Shown: positions 12,085 through 23,726 of the stretch, piece after piece | Position numbering within the stretch: position 1 is the stretch's first letter | Layout: every line of letters starts with the position of its first letter | Assembly: GCA_021495925.1 (NCBI GenBank) | Contig: JAKEKT010000011.1 | Coordinates: 310,001 to 374,000, forward strand | Origin: Diplodia intermedia | Taxonomy: Eukaryota; Ascomycota; Dothideomycetes; Botryosphaeriales; Botryosphaeriaceae | Reading direction: 5' to 3' | DNA length: 64,000 bases | Translations under genes and position numbers: made by a program | Notes under the pieces: generated by a model | The model's input: the letters and a program-made list of their open reading frames with translations, nothing else | The model's database searches: none | What the model was told of the DNA's origin: nothing

Positions 12085-14541
12085 ATGTCTCCAAAAAGAA
12101 GAAGCTCGACCATCTCCATCCCCGGTCGCATCTCTGGCCGCCCGCGCCGTGGCGACGACCACCACCATCGTGGCAGCGGCGCTGGAGCGCTTCCCTCCAG
12201 CGGCAAGGTTCCCAATGCGAAGAAGCCTAAGGCGCGGCCGCCCAACACGTTGCGCGAGAAGATTGGCTTCCTGCACAGCTCTCTGCCCAAATACACAGGG
12301 CCATACAGCGTAAGAGAATTAGTGTAAGCCCTGGTAAAGCCGTCACTCACTAATTCTCCTCCATAGGTCGGCACCATGGACATGGAACTGCCAGCAAAAC
12401 ACCCCTCCAACTTCTCACATATAAAGCGCAAAGGACAGCACCTCCTTCGCCTTGAGACCGTCCTCTTCACTCTATACTACCCGACCACGCCGACTTCGAC
12501 GCGGGGAAACCCCCCGGACGGTCGCAAGAAATGGTCACGACCGACATGGCTGACACGCCCTCGGCGCCAAGTCGCCCGCGGCTACGGCCGCTTTGCTGGC
12601 ATAGGCGAGAGCACTGCCGTCTCTTGGTTCGGCGCCACGACCATGTTCACCAAGCTGCCCGCCTGGCGCAACGCGCCGCTGGCCACGCATTGGCCGCCCT
12701 TCGCCGACAATGCGAGCTCGCGGCAGCAGGGGCAAGAAGAGGGCCCGCTGCCACCGCCGTTTGTGGTGGAGGATGCGCGAGCTGCGTCGCTGGTAGGCCA
12801 TGATGTCGATGAAAATGGCCGAATCAACGAGGAAGATGACGACGAGGGCGCTTGGGATGAGGAATGGGACGAGGGGGCGTGGGAGCGGCGGAAACTGCCC
12901 AAGTTCCCACTGCTGGTCTTCAGCCACGGTCTGGGCGGCAACCGCACCGCTTACTCAAGCGTGTGCGGCGAATTCGCCAGCTATGGCTTCGTGGTGTGCG
13001 CCCTGGAGCATAGAGATGGGAGCGGGCCGCGGACGTACGTCAACCACCCACACAAGGAGCCGTGCATCAAGGCCACAGCGCCGGCGACCGCGAACGCGCT
13101 CTTCGACGAGCAGCGGCGACGCTCGTGCGGAGGGCAAAAGGAACAGAAAAAGCATGATGACGATGATGGCTCTGCGGTGCCAGAGAGCCATGACGTAGAC
13201 CGCGTCATGTCCTTCCGCCAGGAAGCCTGCGAGTGCATCGTCGACCACACGCGCAAGCAGTGCGCTGAGGGCTACGACCGCATCGATTACATCTTCCCAA
13301 AGAACAACCCGATCGACACGTCACCACATGCGGAGAAGGGCGTCGACCGCGAGCTGCGGGCGGCGCAGATCGCGCTCCGCCTCGCCGAGATAGAAGAGGC
13401 ATACGGCGTGCTGCGTGAGATCCACCGCGGCGCCGGTGACCGCGTCGCGGCGGCAAACCTGCGCACCAAGGGGTACATCGGCGCCAGCTCGCGTGGCTTG
13501 GAGGGTGTGGATTGGGCGAGCTGGAAAGGGAGGTTTCACTTGAGGGATGTGACGGTGGTGGGACATTCGTTTGGCGCGGCGACAACGGTGGAGACGCTGA
13601 GAGAGCAGCAGAGGGAGAGGTTCGATTGGGTCGGGCAGGGTATCATGTACGACATATGGGGAGCCGCTGTGCTACCCGCGTCCGGTGACGATGGCGTGGG
13701 ACGATGCGGTGCTGGTGCCGGCGCCAGCGACGGCGATGAAGACGTCGAGCGGGAGAAAGACAAGCAGCAGCAGCAACATGAACAACAGCGCTCCGAGTCC
13801 AGCAACACCGAGTCATGGAACACCACTTCCTCCAGCATAAACACCAGCAGCACAACCCTAACCACGCCGCCCTCCACCGACAACGGCAATGCCGTCTCCT
13901 GTCCCCTCCTCGGCATCAACTCCGAAGCCTTCATGTACTGGCCCAGCAACTTCAGCACCGCGGCGTCCCTCACGACCTCCGCCCTGTCCGCACCGCAGCC
14001 CTGCCCGGCTTGGCTGCTCACCCTCCGCGGCACCGTCCACGTCTCGCAGTCGGACTTCTCGCTGCTCTACCCGGGCACGTGCTCTCTCCTCCTCAAGCAG
14101 ACGGCCAACCCGCGGCGCGCCATGGACCTCAACATCGACGCCAGCCTCGAGTTCATGCTGGGCGTGCTGCCCGCCGCGCACACGAACGGCCTCATCCGGC
14201 GCATGCTCGGCGCGAAGAAGACGACGACGGAGGGCGATGGCGGGGTGAGGGTCTTGGAGGCGCCCGTCGAGGACGAGGTGCCGGATGTGCGGAGGCCGGA
14301 CGAGAAGTGGATCGGCGGCAGGCTGAAGGTGCCGAACGAGTTTAGGAGTAGGGTGTTGCCGAAGTTGGTGAGGAAGGTGAAGAGGCAGAAGGGGAGGATG
14401 AGGGAGGGTGAAGGTGAAGGTGAAGGTGAAGCGGAGGGGGAGAAAGGGGCGTGGAGTGAGGTGTGGATGCACGTGAAGTGTCCCGGGGAGGTGCTGGAGG
14501 AATGGAAGAAGGAGAGAGCGAAGGAGGGGAGGCCAGTGTGA
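12085..14541 (+). CDS. Platelet-activating-factor acetylhydrolase-like lipase (PAF-AH/Lp-PLA2 family), unusually long
   Basis: Two exons, 12085-12309 and 12367-14541 (intron 57 bp), giving 799 residues. The start is the ATG at 12085 (MSPKRRSS). A basic, Ser/Arg-rich 75-residue N-terminus precedes SVGTMDMEL, where PAF-AH homology begins. The fold is clear: FPLLVFSHGLGGNRTAYSS (oxyanion region), ALEHRDGSG, the nucleophile elbow GHSFG with Ser476, a probable catalytic Asp504 in YDIWG, and His633 in GTVHVSQSDFS. Known: these enzymes cleave short or oxidised sn-2 acyl chains from phospholipids. No signal peptide or transmembrane segment is evident. Two features are odd: a long Ser/Thr/Gln-rich, low-complexity insertion between the Asp and the His, and an acidic stretch (EEDDDEGAWDEEWDEGAWE) before the first core strand. 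The C-terminal tail contains a GEGEGEGE repeat encoded by a hexanucleotide array. Confidence 0.88.
14407..14430 (+). repeat. Hexanucleotide GGTGAA x4 inside the lipase gene
   Basis: Four perfect tandem copies of GGTGAA encoding alternating Gly-Glu near the C-terminus; length variation would stay in frame. Confidence 0.85.
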
Positions 14542-16009
14542 GGGGGTGGTTCCATGGCTGAGTGGGATGCTTGTGTATATTTCTAAAGGTCAAGAGAGAT
14601 GGTGATGACGAAATGATCAAAAGAATTGTAGACTAATATTTATTGCTAAAGGAAGGTCTTTGGATAGTTCTTGCATGTATGGACTGTCTCACCACGCCTG
14701 ATGCAAATTTGTAGATTTCAGAGACTAATATTGTAGCCACATGAAGAATAAGCATGGCGATATCCGAATGCCGCCCGGGTACATTCCTTCCCGGTCTCAA
14801 GGGCACCAACGCTTCAATAGCCTTCCCGACAACTCTACTGTATAAATGTATGGTATCCGTAGCGGAGATAAAGGGAGACCGGTGCTGGGTAGCGTAGCTT
14901 TGGAGGTTCATAGCCTTGCTGTGGACGCTGCGAGCCCCATACCGACACCCGTATCGATGTCCAATGGTAATGGAGCAGAAGCCATGGGCTCAGTGTCCAT
15001 ACGCATCACGAAGGGTGGAATTTGTTGGGGCCGTTGCTGTCATTGGGGTCTTAGAGGTGGTCAGCTCTGCTTTGGATACTGAAAAGAAGCCCATTGCATG
15101 TCCCAGGTTGCAGCTACGTCAGCTACAACCGGTAGGTACGTACCAGCCACGACAACAACAACAACAAAAAAACAACTCCCCAGTTCGAACCACGCCACGA
15201 GCACGCTTATCACCACTAAGATCAGAGGCAAAAAGGGCAAAAAACTATATGAGCTTGCTCAACCCGAGGGAAGCGTGCTATATAGAAACAGGCTCTTTGA
15301 GAACCGCCTGTTTTTTCCCGTTACACCCGCCCGACCGTACCCCAGTCTCACCTAGGGCGCCCACGCTCCTAACTGTCGTCGATAGAAGAATCCTAAACCC
15401 AGAGGGAACGGTTCCGCTAGCACTCAGCCAGTCGTCGCCTGGACGGGTCATTAATGGGAATTTTGACTTTGTTAATTATATGGCCAACCAAACCCAGGCG
15501 ATGGCTGCAAGTCCCCGTCACCCTACCTTGTGAGCCAGACGTACTCTGGTTGCCGGAACCCTGATTGTATGAGGCGGGGGACTCAGACATACTCGGAGCT
15601 CGGTGAAGGTAAACGTATTGGGAGAGTCCTTTGAGGTGGGATCGATGATAACAAGATCGTTGTCCAGACTCATCTATGAATAGCCGAGATTATTGAAGAG
15701 AGGACGTAAGGTCGACAGTCAGAAATCCACGGAAGCCGAAGAAGTCTTATACCTTCTCCTGATCTGGCTCACACCCCCAGGTAATCGGATATGGCATCCA
15801 AGGTCCGGCCTACATAGAAAATCAACTGTCATAACAATTCTATACCGTGTCCGCACCAAAACACGAAGTCATTATATACAAGTGCCTCTCCGTTTTTGTA
15901 CCCTCCATCTACACCCGCATCCACCAACACGCTCAACGTCCAAAGTAAAAGCATCACAAATGCACACAAATGGGCTTACAAATCTACTCTAGTCAACCTC
16001 TCGATTTCT
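14542..16009. other. Intergenic, 1.5 kb between convergent genes
   Basis: Contains the 3' UTRs of the lipase and HIS4 genes. Open frames such as 14916-15533 plus lack an ATG near their 5' end and show no domain. A CAACAACAACAAC run lies near 15150. Nothing further recognised. Confidence 0.55.
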
Positions 16010-18765
16010 TTAGGCCGTCGCCTCACCGTTCATGTGAGCCAGCCTTATGGCCACAGCATTCCTGTGGGCCTCGAGCTCCTCGACCTTGGCCAGTTGCATG
16101 ACAGCAGTGCCGACGTTCCTCAGACCCTCGGCGGTGAGGTTGGAAGCGGTGATGTGCTTGACGTAAGAGCCAAGGTTGACGCCAGAATACTGCTTAGCGT
16201 AACCGTAGGTGGCTACAAAAACCTGTTAGCTTTTCTCCCCGAACGAAATCAAGAAAGGGAATAACTTACGCAGCGAGTGGTTGACACCAGCGGAGTAATC
16301 ACCAACACTCTCCGGTGTCCACTGGCCCATGAACACACTGCCCGCATTCTCGACCATCTGCGTGACCTTCTCCACGTCATCAACCTGGAGAATCAAGTGC
16401 TCAGGCGCGTACATGTTGCTCAGGACCATAGCCTCGTCGATGTCCTTGACAACAAGGGTTACCGAGTGCTCAATGGCGCCCCTGACGATGTCGACGCGAG
16501 GCAGGGCCATGGCCTGCTTGTGTAGCTCGTCCTCGATGGCCTGGAGCTCCTGCTCACTGAGGTCGACGGCGATGAGGATGACCTGCGAGTCGACGCCGTG
16601 CTCGGCCTGCGAAAGCAGGTCCGAAGCGACGAAGGCCGGGTTGGCCGACTTGTCAGCGATCACGAGGACCTCGCTAGGACCGGCCGGCATGTCTATGCTG
16701 ACGCCAGCGCTAGTGTCGTTCGAGACAATCATCTTAGCGGCGGTGACGAACTGGTTGCCAGGACCCAAGATCTTGTCGACCTTGGTGACACTCTCAGTGC
16801 CGTAGGCCATGGCGGCGACGGCCTGCGCACCACCAGCCAGAACGATGCTCTCAGCACCAACCTTGGCAGCGCAGTAGACAATCTCAGGGGTGACGGAACC
16901 ATCTGCACGCGGCGGGGAAGCGATGACAATCTTCTTGCAGCCGGCAACCATGGCGGGGACACCAAGCATCAGAGCGGTAGAAGGCAGGACGGCGGTACCG
17001 CCAGGGACGTACAAGCCGACGCGCTCAATGGGACGAACGAAACGCCTGCACTGGACACCGGGCATGGTCTCAACCTCAAGTGGCTTGTCTTCCGCCTGAG
17101 CAGCGTGGAACTTGCGAATGTTCTCGAAGGATACGTCAATGGCGGAAATGGTCTCGGGAGGCAGCTGCATCATACTGCGGGGAAAGGGTGCCTTAAGGAC
17201 GGGAGTAGTGAGAGAAGTGGCCTTCTCAAACTTGTGAGTGTACTCCAGGACTGCGGCATCACCGCGCTCGCGGACGTTTTGAACGATGGGGTTGACGATA
17301 CCGAGAATCCGGTCCGCCGAGCGCTGCGACGGCCTCTGCAAAACCTTCTCAACCTCTTCGGGGGTGTGATCCGCAGTGATGATGCGCTGCATCAGGATCT
17401 GGCCATCCTTGGTTCCAGCAGGGTCGTCCTTGCTCTTCGGCACAGACGCAGCTTCTTTGACCGTCTCCTTCGCCGCAGTGTCCCCCTTGGCTGCGCCGTT
17501 GGTGACACCAAACTTCTCGGCGAACGGACCCTTTGCGTCACCCGTTCTTCTTTTGATCTTCACGCTCTTCGCGTCCAGGTTCTTCTCAACGTCCTCCAAA
17601 GAGACACCGGCGGCAACGCACTTCGTCAATGCAAAGTAGAACAGGTCCGCCGCCTCAAAGGAAACCTCCTCCTTGGTCTTGGCCTCAACCAGCTCCTGCG
17701 CCTCCTCCATGATCTTTGCCTTCAACATTTGAGGATCGTTGAATAGCCTTGCAGTGTATGAGCCCTCGGGAGCAGAGGCCTTGCGGTCCTGCAGAGTTTG
17801 CTGCAGCTTCGAAAGACCGTGGTAGTGGCCGAAGCACGTTGCGGTCGCGAGATGACAGAAGCCTGTTTTATAGATTAGCAATGTTGATAAAAGCAATGGC
17901 AGTCGAAATTCTTACCCTTTCCCTTCTGCCTAACGACGTAGTTCAAGCAGTCAGAGTCGCAGTCAAGCGACACTCGGACAAGCTCTTGGATATCGCCGCT
18001 GGTCTCGCCCTTGTACCAGAGACCCCGCTTGCGGCTCTGGTACACACCACGACCAGTGCGCAGACTCTCTTGTACGCTCTCTTCGCTGCTGTATACGAGA
18101 CCCAGCGCAACACCCCTCTCGTCCGTGACAAGGGTGGTGAAGAGACCGTCGGCCCTGTCACTCGTCGCATTGGCGAGCAGAAGCTTGCCAGCTGGGATCA
18201 ACGAGGCCTCAGCATTGACATCGACCGTGAGAAGCGCAGCGGGGATGATGGGGGTGCCGGACAGCTTCGCGACCTCGAGCGCATTCTCCAGAGTGGGCTG
18301 GGCAAACGAGGTGAAGACGGCAGGCCTGTCGGTGCCGTACTCCTTCAGGTAAGCCAGCTCCAGCTCAACATCCTTCACGTTCGGCGCGTATATGCCAACG
18401 GTGGTGCCGCCGATGGTGTCGATGAGCTGCTGCTTGGACTGGCCGAGCACGATGACGACGAGGCGGTCGAGGTCGATGTTCGGGACGGCGCGGAGCTGCT
18501 GCAGCTGCTGCATGCTCACGAAGACCTTGGCGGCGCCGGCATCGAGCAGCGAGACGACGTCTGAGACCTCCTCGAGGGCGGAGGCGTCGAAGTGGGTGGC
18601 GAGAGTGCCGAAGGTCTCGCGCAAATAGACAAAGGCATCGTCGATGTTGGCGGGCGTCACGGTGGTGAAGACGGCGCCGACGAACGAAAGAGCCTGGGCG
18701 TCCAGTCCGTGGGCAGGGCTGGCGTACGACTTGAAGTCAATTGAGGGCAAGAAGGGGAACGCCAT
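16010..18765 (-). CDS. HIS4: Trifunctional histidine biosynthesis protein (PR-AMP cyclohydrolase / PR-ATP pyrophosphohydrolase / histidinol dehydrogenase)
   Basis: Three exons: 18765-17916, 17862-16270, 16212-16010 (introns 53 and 57 bp), giving 881 residues, the usual size for ascomycete HIS4 (Neurospora his-3). After an N-terminal region of about 225 residues, the cyclohydrolase domain shows GLVYSSEESVQESLRTGRG, SRKRGLWYKGETSG and the metal-binding DCDSDCLNYV; intron 1 falls inside it. The pyrophosphohydrolase domain follows (SYTARLF, KIMEEAQELVEA, EAADLFYFAL). The C-terminal ~430 residues are histidinol dehydrogenase: GLYVPGGTAVLPS, ILGPGNQFVTAAK, DMPAGPSEVLVIAD, SQAEHGVDSQ, SVGDYSAGVNHSLPT. 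Known: it catalyses steps 2, 3 and the last two oxidations of histidine synthesis, in the cytosol. All core motifs are intact. Regulation is probably by general amino-acid control through the site at 18842-18848. Confidence 0.97.
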
Positions 18766-19279
18766 GGTGTCGCGACGTCCTGGAGGTGAGCGATGCCCTT
18801 CTTTGGTGGGGTGTCGGTGGTAGATGTACTATTGGCGAATCTGAGTCAATGGACTTTTTGTTAGCGGGCACCGATGTCATGAGAGGCGGGGCCAGGCTAA
18901 GCCGTCCGAGCGGCCGAGAGCGGAGCCAGGCCGGACCCTCGATGAGATCAACGCCCTTCTCGTTGGCTGACAGTCTTTCAGCCAATGGCACTGTTTCACT
19001 CGCACCCGTTGCTGTGGAACGCCGCTTATTTGCGCCATCCGCCTTTGTTATGCACTGTCTGGTATATAGCTTTTCCCTAGTAAAACAAGTATGACCCACC
19101 CGTTTCCGGGCCACCAGGATATTCGCTGCGAAAGCATTGCGATCCCAAATTCCTCAACGCCGCGCTGCCCATGACCAAACCAATCGGCATCCCGTGCGTG
19201 CGTGTTGTGCCGTAAGTATTAGAGGAGAAACACCCAAAACGGGTACGAAGACTCGAAAACGCTCGCACCGCAGTCGCCG
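18766..19279. other. HIS4 promoter region, 0.5 kb
   Basis: Gap between the HIS4 start and the 3' end of the upstream membrane-protein gene on the same strand. Apart from the amino-acid-control site it holds no gene. Confidence 0.6.
18842..18848 (-). promoter_or_regulatory. General amino-acid-control element (Gcn4/CpcA/Cpc-1 site)
   Basis: TGAGTCA on the plus strand, which reads TGACTCA on the gene strand, lies 77-83 bp upstream of the HIS4 ATG. This is the exact 7-base consensus bound by the bZIP factors Gcn4 (yeast), CpcA and CPC-1 (filamentous fungi), which induce histidine genes on amino-acid starvation. The match is seen; function is inferred from the known regulon. Confidence 0.7.
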
Positions 19280-20336
19280 CTACTTGGTGAGATAGTTCCT
19301 GTATAAACAACTGCAAAGTGTACTTGCGCCCATTGCATCCAGTCCGTCGGTGATCTGCTTCGTGATCCGTCCGTCTACTGTCTTGTAGCAATTGGGCACA
19401 TCTTCCCCGCCACCGATTGACTGCTCTGCGCGAACCGCAAAAGGCCATGCGTTGTCGGATGTGTCATCGGTCGGGTAGTCCTTTTCCATTTTCGTGTACA
19501 GGTAACCTGTAAATATGGTCGAGTTGAAGTAGCAAACTGTGCTGGAATCGTCATCTGTGATCGACGTCGTCGGCACCACCTCCTTGTCCATGGTGAATTG
19601 GAAGTGATAGCGTTCACTGTCTTGTCCTTCGCTGTAGAGCACGAGATCTACATCTTCAAAGTCAACCGACAGCTCATTGTCAGTCGACGAGATCTTGTAG
19701 TTCCCCTCCGAGCCGGTGATGATCCAGTTGAGTGTGGTCATGGCCTTCTTCTTGTTGCTATTGTAGATGACGTATGGATAGCAACTCCATGTAGCACTGT
19801 TGGACGTGCAATCCGGCGTCACGGTGTCCAGGAAAGTAGTGAAAGAATAGGTCCCAACCGGGAAATCGGCGCTAACCGTCGAAGAGGAGGTCGATGCAGA
19901 TGATGAGGTTGATCCTGATGATTGACTCGTGGCTGAGCTTTGGCTGTCGCTTGAGGAATCGGATCCAGCCGAAGTACTACTACTTGACTTACTACTTGGT
20001 CCAAATTAGCATCTGCCCGTTGTAATTGGCTAGGACAGTACCATACCTGTCGCTGTGGTTCGTTTTCCGCAAGCCGAAGGCCAGGCCGAGGGAGAGGGCG
20101 ATGATGGCCACAATAATGATAGCTGCGATGAGGACTAATCTCCACAATCCTCTGCGTTTCGCGGCGTACCGATTGTTCTTGTCTCGCCCGAAGATGCCTC
20201 CGTCGGCCCAAACAGTGCTGGATATTTGGCCTCCCTTCCCTCTGAGCACGCTACTCGTGGACGACTCTTCAACGTCGCGGAGATTCTTATTGCGAAGGGC
20301 TGAGCGAGGAGGAACCGGCGGCGATTGGGTTGCCAT
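19280..20336 (-). CDS. Single-pass membrane protein with Ser/Thr-rich linker, conserved fungal hypothetical
   Basis: Two exons, 20336-20047 and 19991-19280, with an intron of about 55 bp. The start is the ATG of MATQSPPVPPRSALRNKN; an in-frame ATG at 20438 would add 34 residues. Layout: about 65 polar, basic residues, one hydrophobic helix (GLWRLVLIAAIIIVAIIALSL), a Ser/Thr-rich linker (about residues 97-140), then a globular domain starting FPVGTYSFTTFLDTVTPDC with conserved-looking cysteines (ATWSCYPY, STVCYFN, NCYKT, LCSCLY). This predicts a type II protein with the Cys-rich domain outside the cytosol. I recognise it only as a widespread uncharacterised ascomycete type. The acceptor is a tandem AAG-TAG (20-bp region 19990-19995): either gives the same frame, differing by one Ser. 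Confidence 0.75.
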
Positions 20337-21430
20337 GATGGCGGAAAGGCGCCGACCCGACGGTAATGAGATCTTTTTCTCCGCCGGCACTATCACCTCG
20401 TGGATGTCGCCTTTCTGGCTACTCGTGAATAACTTCATGGCTGGTTCTCTTGGCCGCGTTCCAGGCAGCGGGGGATTTGATGGGCTAGGACAATGGACCG
20501 GGAAGGAGGGAAATCGAAAGAGTCAGTTGGCGGCGGTGGCATAGTCTAGAGATAAAGTTCTCTAATTGGTTTCAGGCGTGACGGCGCATGGCGAAGGGGA
20601 AGACGGGACGAGACCGGGGACGGGGGGCAGCGAACGGGTAATTAGTATATGTACCTATGTGGTCGATCCTGGCCATGTAGGTCGGTGGAGAAACTGATTC
20701 ACGACGTTCATCTCATCCGACTTTGAGTTGGACCACGAGACAGGAGGCAGCGATTGCGAGCCGGACGCGCCACGATATTGAAATGAGCAGCCTTAGCTAG
20801 CACGGGCTGGAGCTTGCCAATCAGGCGCCGGCGGCGGGAGATCGCATTCGCGAGTTCAGGCTAGTGCGGCGCCAGCTCGCTTCCAATGGATGAAAACGAG
20901 TCGATCAGGCCGAAAGCGCTAAGTGGTTGCTGCAGGAGATGCGGGAGTCGGTTGCGGCGCGACACCTGAAACACGCAGTGCCTCGCGGCCAGCGCTGGGA
21001 AGCACACGGGAAGCTGAGGTGGTTGCTGGTACGGTAGTACAGCAGGGTTGAGATGCGTTCGCAGGGGCCACGCAGTGCCTGAATGGGCGGGGCTGCCGGA
21101 GCCGACGACCGAGCCAGGAACCCGCGCACAAACATCACGCACCCACGCAGCGCGACTGCATCGGCGGGGTCGCTTCGAGCTCCGGATACCGCATCAACTC
21201 CTCTGCTCGGTCGCTGCCAACCACATTCATCAACCAACTCATTAACCCCACAGCTGCGCCCCGACGCACGCACGCTCTTTGGCTCAACTTCGGACTTTCG
21301 TTCCTGGCCAAGCCGTTACGCTGGCCGTCTCACCTCGGGCACTCTTCCATCTCCGTCCAACGCCCGCCAACCGCGCCCAAGCTACCGCGCGTAGGCGTCG
21401 ATCTAATCTGACCTAGGGGTCCAGCTCGCC
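20337..21430. other. Divergent intergenic region, 1.1 kb
   Basis: Upstream DNA of the membrane-protein gene (minus) and of clr2 (plus). Several short open frames on both strands but no domain. The last 150 bases are C/T-rich before the clr2 ATG. Confidence 0.55.
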
Positions 21431-23726
21431 ATGGCTCCAAACCCGTTCGCAGGTGCCATTGTGGTGCCTATTGAGCCCTACTCCGATGGCGACCCTACAC
21501 ATTGCCCGAGCCGCGCAGAGTTCAGGCTGCAGGACCCGCCGTCTATCTATTTGGAAAAGCTTGCAGAGTCTTGGATGAAGGAGCGGGGCGAATATCACAA
21601 AGGTAAGCTATTTCGCACAGACCGCGCGGCGCGTCAGTTACGCAAACCTTAACTGGCCAATCTGGTATGGAATGGAGCGTCATAGCTAATCATGTATAGG
21701 CGTTACATATACTTTGGACAGATTGCCGCACGGCTACACTGTCTGGGGCAAGCCTAGGAAGAATCAACCGCAGCATGTGGACAAGTGGGCTTATGGCCAT
21801 CCGGACGGAAAGACCTTTGATTCCCCCAACAGATTCTTCCCTCACTTCCTCCATCTCATGAACAACAAGGGGAATCCAATCGGTTGCCCGTGTGCCGTCT
21901 GCAGCACCGCGAGTAAAGGCAAGGCTCCAGCAGCCCCTTCCTCAGGCACGAAGCAGGGCTCAGTTCAAGCCATACAGAAAACCCTCCAGAAGTTCAAAGG
22001 CAAGCCTCGACAAGTCGATACATCCGAACTTCGTACCGATGATGAGGGCACGCCCGACATATATCGCAATCTCATTGACAAACTGAAGCGCGATGGTCAA
22101 ATCGATGAGCCTGTCAAAGAAACCCTGAGCTTGGACTGGAGAGCCGAGCGCAAATGTCTTCCGAGGGTACTCGACGAGCTGTCAAAGCAAGGCCAATGGA
22201 TTCCTCGGCCCGGAGAGCTCGTACTATTCGTGCGCAACTTGTCCCCAGGCGCCACAGAAGTACGCTTCGACGACGCTACTGGAGAGTTCAAAGTTTGGAG
22301 CGTCACCCACCGCTGGTTTGGCACTCACCCACGGTGGGAGGCCGGCATTGTCACGCAGACCGCAGCTGAGACGCCACACGTAGAAGACTTGACTAACGAG
22401 ACTGACAAGCAGTACCAGCGCAATTACTCTGGTTTCAGGGTTGAGCCGATAGCTGACCCCAATAGCACCGTCAAGCACTGGTCCAAGCAGCACAGGTACC
22501 TCCCGCTGACAGCAATTCGTCCATTCTCTTTTTGGTCCGAATTCCTTCACGGAGTTCCTGAGCAAGAGTGGCACCAGACAATCAAGCATGCCTTCACAGC
22601 AATGTCCTCGTTCTCGCTGGTAGAGAAGCAACGATTCAAGGGCACATGGCCGACAGCGACAATTGCCTGCCGAGGGATCTACATCGGTCCCGAATTGGTC
22701 CTCTGCGGGGACACTGTGCGCTTAATGCCAAGACAGCAAGGTGCCGACGTAACGGACATTTTGAAAATCACGTCCATCAATTTGCGCCTGATGAACCTAG
22801 ACACAACTAGTGATGATGACTATGACCAAGGCCATCCGTATAACTCTGCCGTCCACATTACTGGAAAAGCATTCACGTCGGAGCCAACACGGGCCGCAAG
22901 CCGGATTCCACTCACGGAAACAGAGAGGAGCGGGATGCCGATCGAAGGTTATGAAGAGGAATGGTACTGGCTACATGCTCCGGAGAAGAGCTTACGGATT
23001 CCCTTCAGCCGCATCCTCGGCCGCTGCTTCGAAGCCGAGGCCATGCAGTTATGGTTTCCATCGAAGTCTTCCGGCTATAGCAATGAGCAGGGCCCGGGAC
23101 TGTCAAAGGGGGTTGAAGGCATGTTCCGGGCACGGCACTATTCGTCTCAGGAGTACTCGAAGATCGAGAAGGGCAAGACCTGGTTTTGGGGCGACAGCCG
23201 CGTCGAAGCTTTGGATCTTGCGATGGTGAATGGACAGGAAGTCGGCAAGAACGACAAGACCCGCGACCCCAAAACATGGCGCAAACTGATCAAGGTCATG
23301 GAGGGTAGTGCCGGGCTCGAGGACAAGCTCGCGTTGAAGAATGCGGCACGCCCGTTACGGCCGAGCAGCAGCGGGAGCGCGATGCTCGGCACATGGCGCG
23401 CCGTCAATATCCCGGAAGAAGGCGATGAGGGGATGGAAGAGGCGCAGGAAACCCGCAAGAGGCCTCATAGCATGGTGGAGAGGAGCGCAGGCGTGAGCAT
23501 GGACACGGAAATGGACGAGGACGACGAGGCTGCTGCGGACCAGTTCGTGGACGAGCTCGCCGGCGACGCCAACGTCGGGCTCGCGCCGAGCGACGAGGAG
23601 CCGGCCGAGAGCTCAGACGGCGGCGGCGACAGCGACGTCATCATGCTAGACGAGGCGCCGGCGCAATCGAAGAAGCAGAAGCGCTTAGGGTTTCGCAACG
23701 AGAAGGCGGTGCGGAAGGGCTTCTAG
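21431..23726 (+). CDS. clr2: Cryptic loci regulator 2 (Clr2) homolog, heterochromatin silencing
   Basis: Two exons, 21431-21602 and 21700-23726 (intron 97 bp), giving 732 residues. The start ATG sits in CGCCATGGC. Residues ~38-126 match the Clr2 N-terminal silencing domain: YLEKLAESWMKE, YTLDRLPHGYTVWGKPR, WAYGHPDGKTFDSPNRFFPHFLHLM, ending in CPCAVC (120-125). After a Lys/Gln-rich linker, residues ~222-500 form the C-terminal Clr2 domain (WIPRPGELVLFVRNL, GIYIGPELVLCGDTVRL). The tail is acidic (MDEDDEAAAD; EEPAESSDGGGDSDVIMLDE), followed by a basic patch (KKQKR), a likely nuclear-localisation signal. Known: fission-yeast Clr2 belongs to the SHREC histone-deacetylase/remodelling complex that silences heterochromatin. 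Presence of SHREC in this fungus is inferred, not seen. Confidence 0.88.

Noticed and set aside
15170..15200. Possible tRNA T-loop (AGTTCGAACC)
   Set aside because: Flanking bases do not form a T-stem on either strand and no acceptor or anticodon arm fits.
16598..17746. 382-codon plus-strand frame opposite HIS4
   Set aside because: Entirely antisense to the histidinol dehydrogenase and pyrophosphohydrolase regions; no recognisable domain.
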